A stretch of 64,000 nucleotides of DNA, taken from assembly GCA_026545225.1 (NCBI GenBank), contig CM048847.1, positions 5,828,001 to 5,892,000 of the forward strand, written 5' to 3'. The stretch is from Cornus controversa. Its lineage: Eukaryota > Streptophyta > Magnoliopsida > Cornales > Cornaceae. The first letter of the stretch is position 1. Each line of letters starts with the position of its first letter. This document shows, piece by piece, positions 24,328 through 35,005 of this stretch. The position numbers were made by a program, and so were the translations under genes. The notes under the pieces are model-generated. The model had not been told where the DNA came from and made no database searches. It worked only from the letters and a program-made list of their open reading frames with translations.

Positions 24328-25155
24328 GGACAAAATAGGGGGGACACTTTTAGAGCTCCTCAAGAGATGTGGTATAGGGTGAACCTTCCATCAAAAGTAG
24401 TAGTTAGGAAGTGTGTGTTTTTCTTTTCATTTATTTTTATTTATTTTTGCTTTTGTTTGAGTTAATTTTTCTTTGTTTTAATTATTATTTGTGTTTGTTT
24501 TTCATTTTGTTGCATTCTTTTTTATTTTATTTTTTTATTATTTTTTTTTCTTTTAATATGCGTGGTGTGTAGTTGCATTTTTTATGACAGGTTCTTGCAT
24601 CCAAGTTTGGGGGGATGGCCAACCCTTATTCATGTGAATGCTTTGCCAAATTTTTACATTTCTACCACTACGGTAATATTGTTCTATCACTTACCATACG
24701 CTTTATATTTTTGTTACACATTGAGGACAATGTGTGATTTAAGTTTGGGGTTAAGGAAGAACACTTTTGTTTGTTTATTTATTTATTTATTTATTTTAGG
24801 TTGTTTTGTTTTCAGTTTAAACGTTTTAATACCAATCAAGAGTTTAATACTTTATGTAGGTTCTTGACTTGCAATTGTAGTGTATGTGTAAAATTTCTAG
24901 AAACTATGGTTTGAATGCAGTGGGTTAAGTCGTTATTTGCATTGACATGACTTGGAGTGGTTGACTCTAGTTCTTTTCACAATTCACACGCACACTAGTA
25001 GAGTTAGTGGGGTTTGTACTTGGCTTTGAGTATCAATTATGTGTGCTGAATATAAGTCGGTATCCCTTGAGAATAAACATTTTAAACATGCTATACTTAA
25101 AAAATATATATATAATAAAATAAAAAAATAAAAAAATAAAAAATAATAATAATCC

Positions 25156-25468
25156 TATGGTTTGTGGCCGTTTTGATTCGAGTTATTAGGTCCCTCGAGG
25201 TATCTTGAAACCTGGTGCCCTAAAGCCATTTGGTTTGGGAGTCACAGGCTGAAAGCTCACTACATGGACCAATTCGAAAGCCTAATAAACCTAGGCATTG
25301 CGTTATTGGTTAGTCTATGGTTTGTGGCTGTTTTGATTCGAGTTATTAGGTCCCTCGAGGTATCTTGAAACCTGGTGCCCTAAAGCCATTTGGTTTGGGA
25401 GTCACAGGCTGAAAGCTCGCTACATGGATCAATTCGAAAGCCTAATAAACCTGGGCATTGCACAACCA
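25156..25468 (+). repeat. 160-bp tandem duplication in C
   Basis: Two nearly identical units starting at 25156 and 25316. Each contains CCTGGTGCCCTAAAGCC and TGGTTTGGGAGTC (25211-25243 and 25371-25403), a block also present once in P (50233-50265) and J (60858-60889). Confidence 0.9.
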
Positions 25469-25470
25469 TA

Positions 25471-25508
<38 letters not shown>

Positions 25509-25956
25509 AATTGCATGTGTTCATGTTTTGAGTGATACATTTAATAAGGGGATCCAATAAATTGAAGGGACTTATAATTGCTCACTCAGGGTCGGGTTAA
25601 ACCACACTGATGAATGCTATTTCACTTTTCACGAGGGGGCTAGAGTTGGTTTCTCTGAGTTGTGTTGTTGTAAATTTTGTATGAGAATCATTGTTTCGAA
25701 TTATGGGATTTAGGGATTTGAAAGTATTCTTGAATGCAAGTCTTTTAACTACATTTTGTAGTTTTCGTCTTGATTAATGTTTGAAACAGAAATTTTGGCA
25801 TGTTTGTGGGTAACATCTCTGGAAACCCTCACGAGACTTTACTCGTCCACTCGGGGTAACCTAGGGGTTTAAAAGGCTTGTTGCATATGCTAAATGCAAT
25901 CGGATCTCCCACGAAAGAGGAAATAGTTTAGTGTTTTACTTCATTTTTAGTTTTGT

Positions 25957-25993
25957 ATTGCTAAGAGACTAGCAATTTGTAAGTTTGGGGGTG
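25957..25993 (+). promoter_or_regulatory. Hairpin plus polypurine tract of C
   Basis: ATTGCTA-AGAGAC-TAGCAAT forms a 7-bp perfect stem at 25957-25976, four bases before AAGTTTGGGGGTG, which abuts the TG of LTR2. The same stem occurs at the same place in P and J. Confidence 0.85.
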
Positions 25994-27478
25994 TGATAAG
26001 TAATGAATATTGCATATTCAGTATCCCTAAATTATATGAATTAGTGTCTTAGTAATATTTCTTTAATGTTTTTATTAATAATTTTATAATTCCAGGTGAT
26101 GAAGGGTAATTCTGATTAATAATGGTGAAATCGGGCTACAAATGGTACTCATTTAGTTATCATTGAAGCTTGACCCATGAGAGATATTTTTATCTTGAAG
26201 ATCCAAACTAAATGGACTGAAGAAATGGGCTGCAAATAAATGTAAATGAAGGAAAGGAGCACGGGCCCATTCGCATTGAAGATTGGGCCAATTCAGGCCT
26301 AAAAAGTCCTGGACCCGTGTTGGTATTCAGACCATAACTCTGTACACGATTGTCAAAATGACCCAAACTTCGTGTGGGTTGAAGGAAATTCAATTCTGCA
26401 CAATTTCATATTTCACGAAAATTTCCTAAAACGGACGTTTTCAACAACTTTCTGCCCTATTTGCGCAGCTGCCACTTTTTGTGAGGAGCAAGTGCCATTT
26501 TCTTATGCGCACTTGCCACTTTGGGAAGGCCAGGTGTCCCGTGAGTTTGGTTTTGCAAAGTAAAAATGATGAAACGAAGGAAATTAGGGTATTCTGGAGG
26601 GGGGAAGCAGAGAGAGATACACAGAGGCGATTCGTGACGATACGGGCAAGACGACGGCGACTTCATCATCGTTCAAGCCTGGACCTCTGATCATGAGTGG
26701 CTAAACACCATTCCGGGTAAGTGATGTAACCCTAACCTGTCTTTCAATGTTTTAGTTTGTATATTAATTTGGGAATAATTTACTTTGTGCATTGATTGTA
26801 TAATCGAGACATAAACAACAGCTGTGCCTATAGTTTTAAATTGAATAGATTATTTCATTACATATTTAATTTTGTTCTTGTAGAATGAATGCAAGTTTGC
26901 AGTGATTAGGGTTTAGTTCTTTTCAACTTCTGTGATTTTGTTAAGACAGGTTATACAATAGTTTTCACATATCATTCAATTTAGAGTTTTTATAATTCGT
27001 ACTAAGCGAAGATGGGTTATCATATCATTAGTTAGTCTGATGTATAGGCCATGCTAAGCGAAGACGAGTTATGCTTAATTGTATGTTGAATGAATCCTCT
27101 TGATAGAACTGAATTTGGCTTGTAGCCATTCTTTTCTGAATGCATAGATTAAACGTCCCAAATTAGTACAACTGTCATTGTCAGAAGGTTAGTGGTGAAG
27201 TCAATTCCCAGGACCCTCTATCTCCAGTATCCATCATTTATTTATGTTATTTAATTTCATCAACTTGATTTAAAAACAAAACAAATTCTCTTTCAATTAA
27301 ATTAGACAAGATCTTGATAGCTTCACAACGAAACCAATGCAGTCTCTATGGGTTCGACCCCTACTCATCACTTTACTAATTTTAGTAGAGTATTTGTAAG
27401 GTTGTATAAATTCTTTTTTTTTTGTCGAGGTGTAAAACAACGACATTATTCCATATTATTTTATCTCGTTTTGCACGT
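25994..27478 (+). repeat. LTR2 of element C
   Basis: About 1.49 kb, starts TGATAAGTAATG directly after the polypurine tract and stops a few bases short of the usual LTR end, where it joins mid-LTR sequence. It differs from LTR1 by a few per cent. Confidence 0.88.
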
Positions 27479-27479
27479 T

Positions 27480-28612
27480 AAAGGAAATTCAATTCTGCAC
27501 AATTTCATATTTCATAAAAATTTCCTAAAACGGACGTTTTCATCAACTTTCTGCCTTATTTGCACAACTGCCACTTTTTGGGCGCAAATGCCGCTTTGTG
27601 AGGAGCAAGTGCCATTTTCTTATGCGCACTTGCCACATTGGGAAGGCCAGGTGTCCCGTGGGTTTGGTTTTGCAAAGTAAAAATGATGAAACGAAGGAAA
27701 CTAGGGTATTCTGGAGGGGGGAAGCAGAGAGAGATATACAGAGGCGATTCGTGACGATACGGGCAAGACGACGGTGACTTCATCATCGTTCAAGCCTGGA
27801 CCTCCGATCATGAGTGGCTAAACACCATTCCGGGGAAGTGATGTAACCCTAACCTATCTTTCAATGTTTTAGTTTGTATATTAATTTAAGGATTATTTAT
27901 TTTATGCATTGATTGTATAACCGAGACATAAACAATAGTTGTGCTATTGCTTTCAATTTGAATGTATTGTTTAATTGCATATTTACTTTTGTTCTTGTAG
28001 AATGAATGCAAGTTTGCAGTGATTAGGGTTTAGTTCTTTTCAATTTCTGTGATTTTGTTAAGATAGGTTATACAATAGTTTTCATAGATCATTCAATTTA
28101 GGATTTTTATAATTCGTACTAAGCGAAGATGGGTTATCATATCATTAGTTAGTCTGATGTATAGGCCATGCTAAGCGAAGACGAGTTATGCTTAATTGTA
28201 TGTTGAATGAATCCTCTTGATAGAACTGAATTTGGCTTGTAGCCATTCTTTTCCGAAGGCATAGATTAAACGTCCCAAATTAGTACAACTGTCATTGTCA
28301 GAAGGTTAGTGGTGAAGTCAATTTCCAGGACCCTCTCTCCAGTGTCTACCATTTATTTATGTTGTATTTCATTTCATTTAATTTCGGCACCTTAGAATTA
28401 AAACCAAAACAAATTCTCTTTCAATTAAATTAGACAAGATCTGGATAGCTTAACAACACAACCAATGCAGTCTCTGTGGGTTCGACCCCTACTCACCACT
28501 TTACTAATTCTAGTAGAGTATTTGTAGGGTTTTATAAATCCTTTTTTTGTCGAGGTGTAAAACAACAACGACATTATTCCATATTATTTTATCACGTTTT
28601 GCATGTCGAACA
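27480..28612 (+). repeat. Partial LTR of C, plus strand
   Basis: About 1.13 kb matching LTR1 from its middle (GGAAATTCAATTCTGC) to the end (CATGTCGAACA). Its tail variants match LTR1 rather than LTR2. A few bases after its end the inverted LTR begins. Confidence 0.88.
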
Positions 28613-28613
28613 A

Positions 28614-29971
28614 AATTGGTTTCGTTGTTAAGCTATCAAGATCTTGTCTAATTTAATTGAAAGAGAATTTATTTTGTTTTTAAATCAAGTTGATGAAATT
28701 AAATAACATAAATAAATGATGGATACTGGAGATAGAGGGTCCTGGGAATTGAGTTCACCACTAATATTCTGACAATGATAGTTGTACTAATTTGGGACGT
28801 TTAATCTATGCATTCAGAAAAAAATGGCTACAAGCCAAATTCAGTTCTATCAAGAGGATTCATTCAACATACAATTAAGCATAACTCGTCTTCGCTTAGC
28901 ATGGCCTATACATCAGACTAACTAATGATATGATAACCCATCTTCGCTTAGTACGAATTATAAAAACTCTAAATTGAATGGTACGTGAAAACTATTGTAT
29001 AACCTGTCTTAACAAAATCACAGAAGTTGAAAAGAACTAAACCCTAATCACTGCAAACTTGCATTCATTCTACAAGAACAAAATTAAATATGTAATGAAA
29101 TAATCTATTCAATTTAAAACTAACAGCACAACTGTTGTTTATGTCTCGATTATACAATCAATGCACAAAGTAAATTATTCCCAAATTAATATACAACTAA
29201 AACATTGAAAGACAGTTTAGGGTTACATCACTTCCCCGGAATGGTGTTTAGCCACTCATGATCGGAGGTCCAGGCTTGAACGATGATGAAGTCGCCGTCG
29301 TCTTGCCCGTATCGTCACGAATCGCCTCTGTGTATCTCTCTCTGCTTCCCCCCTCCAGAATACCCTAGTTTCCTTCATCATTTTTACTTTGCAAAACCAA
29401 ACCCACGGGACACCTAGCCTTCCCAAAGTGGCAAGTGCGCATAAGAAAATGGCACTTGCTCCTCACAAAGTGGCATTTGCGCCCAAAAAGTGGCAGCTGC
29501 GCAAATAGGGCAGAAAGTTGATGAAAACGTCTGTTTTAGGAAATTTTCGTGAAATATGAAATTGTGCAGAATTGAATTTCCTTCAACCCTCACGGAGTTT
29601 GGGTCATTTTGACAATCGGGTACGGAGTTATGGTCTGAATACCAACACGGGTCCAGGACTTTTTAGGCCTGAATTGGCCCAATCTTCAATGCGAATGGGC
29701 CCGTGCTCCTTTCCTTCATTTACATTTATTTGTAGCCCATTTCTTCTGTCCATTTAGTTTGGATCTTCAAGATAAAAATATCTCTCATGGGTCAAGCTTC
29801 AATGATAACTAAATGAGTACCATTTGTAGCCCGATTTCACCATTATTAATCAGAATTACCCTTCATCACCTGGAATTATAAAATTATTAATAAAAACATT
29901 AAAGAAATATTACTAAGACACTAATTCATATAATTTAGGGATATTGAATATGCAATATTCATTACTTATCA
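28614..29971 (-). repeat. Inverted terminal LTR of C
   Basis: About 1.36 kb matching LTR2 in reverse; its LTR start (TGATAAGT on minus) is at 29971 directly at the ACAAC duplication, while its LTR 3' end is missing at the inner junction (near 28614). Confidence 0.9.
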
Positions 29972-29976
29972 ACAAC

Positions 29977-30900
29977 ACAAACCATATCAATCCGGTGCAC
30001 ATCACAAGCGCACTCACCAGCAAGGCACATGACAGTGTACTCGCTGATACAAACCACATAAGCGGTGTACTTGCCGAAGCAGCCACATAATCCTACCCAG
30101 TCTCATAGACTACAACCCACTGGAATCTAATGCCAAGTCCAGGATCTTACATCCCACTAATTTCACAATCTCATTACTCAAGAGAACTATTTCCCATTTT
30201 CATCCTTCACACCAAGGAATCAGTTGACAATTAGAGAAAATTCCTTTCATATTAGCACTTCACTTTAGACAACCCTTACCAATGAAAGTTCGAGGTCACC
30301 TACAGTAACAAAACAGCAGCCATACAGTGGCCGCAGCCCACTGCGTCTACACGTCCACTGATCCTCGACAAATGAATCTCACTTACCCGTCCATTGATCC
30401 TAACGGACGTTTTTGACTTCCCAGGTATTTATCCATTCCTTTCCAGCATCTCACTTGAGACCCCAAGATCCTGACTGTTTCGTCTAGGACCCCACAAATC
30501 TTTTCATGCATTACTATTGCATTAATCAGCACCTAGGCATTACGATGCATTGCCAATGCATCATCAAAATCATCACATGTCCGCTGACTCCAAGAATTAG
30601 GTCAATTCCGAGTCCTCAATAATCGTGTAATGATTATAATGCTAATGCAAATCATTACCAAAATCATTATCAAACTCTCGGTTTGGAAAGTCCAAAGGCA
30701 AATCAAGCCCTTCTTCACCCACACTAGACTCTTACTCCAAAGTCTATCACAACATGTCTATTTCAACATCACAGTTCGTTCAACTCCAAACCTCTACCTA
30801 GGTTTGCCAATTCTCAAGACTAAAATTTTTAGGTGACTACATGTCACTACTAGCCATGTGACGCCAAATGTAACATAAAAAGGTAATGCACAGTCACATA
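29977..30900 (-). other. Internal region of D, middle piece
   Basis: Non-coding; aligns with roughly 6671-7625 of B. It lies between insertions C and L1. No gene is visible. Confidence 0.75.
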
Positions 30901-33055
30901 AATCATGTAAGGACCAAAATATTTTTGACCGGTTCCGGGTGATTTTGGACCGGACCGATTTTTTTTCGAATAAATAAAAATTCGAAAATATGTTATAAAT
31001 ATATATATATTGAATTATATATATATTTATATGAAGTTGGAGGATATAGATATATATATATATGGGAATATATATATATATATGCACATGGTGGGTCTAT
31101 ATGTAATTATAGATAAGTAAAGAGGGACCTTTGTCTTTATATAAGTAAGTGTGGAAAAATACATGTGAATACATGTATTGTGTGGTATTATGTATATATA
31201 TATATAAATAATGTATATATATATGTGGAGGAGGATAAGTAGTAAAAATATGTGGACCAAAATGAAGAGAAAAGAGAGACCACATGTGGGTCAGCCGAGA
31301 AAAGAGAAAAAGAAGAAAGAAAAGAAAAGAAAAGAAGAAAAGAAAAAGAAAAGAAAAGAGAAAGGGAGAGAGAATCGGGGAGAGAGGAAGAGAACCCGAG
31401 AAGGAGAGATCGGGGAGAGAGAGAGAAGTCGAAGGCGAGATCGGCTGGCGGTGCTCACGGCGGGGCTTCGCCTTGGCGACGGCGATGCTCCAGCAGCGGC
31501 TGATGAGTGGCAGTGGTCGTTTCACGGCTGGGGTTGCGGGTCGGGTTCGCTGGCGGCGGGCCGGTGACGGCAGCTGATGGTGGCTGTGATGGTGGTTCCG
31601 GCGGTGGTTGCAGGTGGGTTCGGTGGTGCGAACTGCCTGGTTTGCAGCTTTAGCTGGTGGTGGTTCGGCTGAGCACGACTGGGTCGTGTTTGGCTCGGTT
31701 GGGTTTGGTTCATGGTGGTCCGATCATGGAGAGGTGGTTGTTGGTTCGGCTTTGGGTGATTCTCGGCTGGGATGGCTGAGGCTAATTTATAATTGGGTTC
31801 ATGGTTTGGCTGAGTTCACTTCCATAGTTGTTGATTGGGAGGTGGTCCGGCAGTGCAAGGTTCAGCTGGGACAATGACATGGATGGTGGTCGGAAATTGA
31901 TGTCCGACCATGGTAATGGAGGAGCGTGGCTCACGGGTCTGTGGAGTTATGGCTTCACGACTGTGGTGAATTTGGATAGGGTTTGTAGTTGATGGGTTTT
32001 GCTTGGGCAGCCACAGTTTTGGGCTGTTATGTGGGTTGTGCATTGTTATTGGATGGTTAATTTGGGTGTGGTATGGATCTGTTTATGGGTTTAACAGAGG
32101 ATGATTTAGTTAGTTAGATGTTTGGAGTGACATGGGCTCCCAGTTGCATATATTGGGCTTGAAAGTAATGGTTTGTGATTTAGGCCCTCATTAATAGCGG
32201 GCTTGGACCTTGGAGTTGGGTTGGTTCACTTTATTTGGGTTGGACCGAAAATTAGAAAGGAAACGAAGTGGCCCGATGGATGGTTCGGGTGGGTTTTGAC
32301 ACAGGACCGGACTAGACCGGGATTTGGAAATGAACCGCTTTGCAAGCGCGGACTTGGCGAAAGCGGGACCTAAGGCAAGTTGATTCTTGCCTCTATCTCT
32401 TACAAATACTTTTCTTACGTTGAGTAATTTACATATGTTATTAATTTAATCATATGTGGCGGTCGTGTATATATACATATATGTGTGCATATATATATGT
32501 ATAGAAGTGGACATTGGGCATACATGGGATGTGAGAGAATGTATATATATATGTGTATATATGTATATATGTGGGGTTTGGGGAGCGATGGCATGTTTAA
32601 ATTCATCGCCTAATTGCATCGAGATATGCATGTATTGTATTGATTGAAATCATATAGAAAGCATGCTAAATAATACATGTTTAGCTATATGTTGTCTTGT
32701 ATGCATATGTGGTTCTTATGCATGATGTTCAGTATATATATATATATATTTATAGGTGATTATATATATATGGTTGCAGTGGTAGGAATGCATGCTAAGT
32801 TGAGTATAACTTTTGGCGAGCATTTGAAAAGCATGAAACGTGCTAAGTGTTTTATATGTTCCTGATATATATGTGGGTGATGTAATATATATGTGTATAT
32901 ATTGTGATTGGAATGCATGTTAGCTACTTGTAATGAATACATGCATTGAATGAGAGCATGATTGTATTTATGCTAGTGTACGTGCATATGTGATTTATAT
33001 GCAGGATATGACATATATGTGTTTATATGTGGTAGTGTGGATACGGATGCATGCT

Positions 33056-33057
33056 AG

Positions 33058-33100
<43 letters not shown>
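33056..33100. repeat. TA dinucleotide repeat in L1
   Basis: An uninterrupted TA run of about 40 bases. Similar runs occur at matching or nearby places in other LTRs: 37140-37168 and 37805-37845 (D 5' LTR), 18987-19011 (D 3' LTR), 42148-42183 (F), 46760-46780 (N) and 25467-25508 (C). Confidence 0.9.
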
Positions 33101-33101
<1 letters not shown>

Positions 33102-34893
33102 AATGTGTGCATCGGTTATAGCATGATAAAAATGTGCTAAAGTTGGAGTGTATTGCATATATGAGGTATTATGCAGGTTTTGAACATGTATGTGCTATAT
33201 ATGTTGGAATGTGATGAGAAGCATGCTAAATACTTCTTTTTAGTATTCATAGGCATGGGTTGATGCATGAAAATATTATGCTATGTATATATGCATCCTT
33301 ATTGCATATATGGGAGGGAAATGACACGTACGTGGTTATGTGTGGCTTTATGTGGAGATGAAATGCATGCTATGCACTTTTAACTAGCTTAGGCAGTGTG
33401 AGGCATGAACATTGAAATGTTTAGTTATTATATGTTCGAAATGCATATATGGTGCCGTTGTGAGGAAATGGGGAAGTGTGGTTGAATTACCTAGAGTAGG
33501 TAAATAATTAGTGGCGGTGCTGATATGGTCTAACCACCTTGAACCATTTAAGACTCGGTGACGGTGCTGATATGGTCTAATCATCTTGAGTCAAAATAAG
33601 CTCAGTGGCGGTGCTGATATGGTCTAACCACTTTGAGCCACCTAATACTCGGTGACGGTGCTGATACGGTCTAATCACCTTGAGTAAACAAATAATTGGT
33701 GACAGTGCTGATATGGTCTAATCACCAATGGGCAAACCAAAATATTGCCCCGGAGGTATGACGTTGGCGGAGTAGGTCAAGGTCGTGAGATGGTTATGGG
33801 AGGCGTCCCAGGTCACATGGTTGGAAAAACATCATGTTAGGATATCGGGTTGAGCCCGAGAGAGAGACAAGTGCGTGAACTTGCTTACATTTTATATTGT
33901 GAGGCATGCTATGTGTATAACGCATTCTTATATATGCGTTGTTTGTGACAGAACATGATATATGTTGAATATCTATTGCTTTTACACATGCTATATGGTT
34001 TAAATGCATCTTTATTGCATTTGGGATGTGCTACTTGACGAGTAGGAGATGTGATCGTTGATTTACATCGTTTATGTAAATGTGTTGATATATATTATGT
34101 TCTATATACATATCAGTGCTGAATGTTTACTGCTTTCAGGCATATTGAAAATGATTTTCCTAAATCATGTGTTGTGGATTTTGTACGTTCATATGTGCTA
34201 GAGTAGCCATGTACATCATTGGTTCATGCATGCTAGGTAGAGCATGGTCTTAAATATGGTGATATATTTAAGTGCATGTATATTTTTTTGAGAATATGTG
34301 AGGATCGACCTACTGTAGCGGTGATAGTATGGTTCTACTTACCTTGTTGGGCCTTTGAGCTCACCCCCTCCCAGGTTTTGCAGGTATTACTGAGTGCGGA
34401 GTTAGTTAGAGGACTGACAGCACCTGTTGCAGAGGTAGTAAGTAGATTCCTTAGAATCTAATGCATGTCCAGGATAGTGGATAGGTAGATGCTTTACATT
34501 TGGATTAAATGTATAAAGCGATTATGTAGATTCAGTTCCTTCAATTGTATTTATTCATGTGATGTATGTATTTAATACGGACATTCAAGGACTGAGGCAT
34601 GTATATTCATGAATGTATTATGCATGTTGTAGAAATATTGGGGGGACACGGGCCCAGAAGTGTCCATTTTTATTGTTAGATATAAATGCTGGGGGGACAC
34701 GTGCCCAGAAGTGTCCATAGAAATTGTGAAGCAGGTATATCATGCCAGGAGCTGATTATTTAGAATGGGTCATGCCCGATTTTCGTAAAAATAATGGGAA
34801 ATTGAGTTGTATGACCAGGTGGTGGTAATAGCGTGAGGGTGATCTCACGGGGTTCACACCTCGGTTTCTAGGCCTCGGGAATCGGGGCATGAC

Positions 34894-35000
34894 AGGATGG
34901 TATCAGAGCATGATACTTTATAAAGGGTCAAAAGGGTCCATTGGGATTAATGGGTGGGTTAACCTCCGGTTTCCCGGGAGTCGAGGATCGGGGTGTTACA
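34894..35000 (+). repeat. Primer-site plus LTR-end unit inside L1
   Basis: 107 bases: TGGTATCAGAGC, ACTTTATAAAGGG, GGTCCATTGGG, GGTTAACCTCCGG and GGGGTGTTACA. The same unit occurs twice in F (40119-40328). The perfect target duplication lies outside the unit, so it was part of the inserted molecule or formed within it. Confidence 0.85.
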
Positions 35001-35005
35001 AATCA

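Larger units (their letters stand above)
24328..25993 (+). other. 3' non-coding region of C
   Basis: AT-rich, non-coding. It holds the hairpin ACACATTG/CAATGTGT (24716-24735) followed by AAGTTTGGGG (24741-24750), an earlier CATCCAAGTTTGGGGG (24599-24613), a 160-bp tandem duplication (25156-25468), a TA repeat (25467-25508), the conserved CTTGTTGCATATGCTAAAT (25877-25895), and the terminal hairpin and polypurine tract (25957-25993). Confidence 0.8.
21670..29971 (+). mobile_element. Element C: composite Athila/Tat-like gag-only element with one inverted terminal LTR
   Basis: One insertion flanked by the same pentamer ACAAC (21665-21669 and 29972-29976); the empty site is visible in B near 6661-6670. 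Order: LTR1 plus (21670-23189), Asp-type primer site, gag-like internal region, polypurine tract, LTR2 plus (25994-27478), partial LTR plus (27480-28612), truncated LTR minus (28614-29971). Both outer ends are therefore LTR starts (TGATAAGT). It has no pol and would need outside enzymes. The small coding part carries a few breaks. By its tail sequence the partial LTR resembles LTR1 and the inverted LTR resembles LTR2. Confidence 0.85.
30906..35000 (+). repeat. Element L1: solo LTR with an extra primer-site/LTR-end tail
   Basis: A 4095-base LTR with a perfect 5-bp duplication AATCA (30901-30905 and 35001-35005). It starts TGTAAGGACC, passes through TA repeats, a purine tract (about 31310-31400), a GC-rich stretch, the CTGATATGGTCTAA tandem (33480-33730), the block ending TTTTGCAG (34376-34383) and two GGACACGKGCCC motifs (34644 and 34695). 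A first LTR end GGGGCATGACA is at 34893; then TGGTATCAGAGC (34898-34909), about 90 bases, and a second end GGGGTGTTACA at 35000. It lies inside D. Confidence 0.9.
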
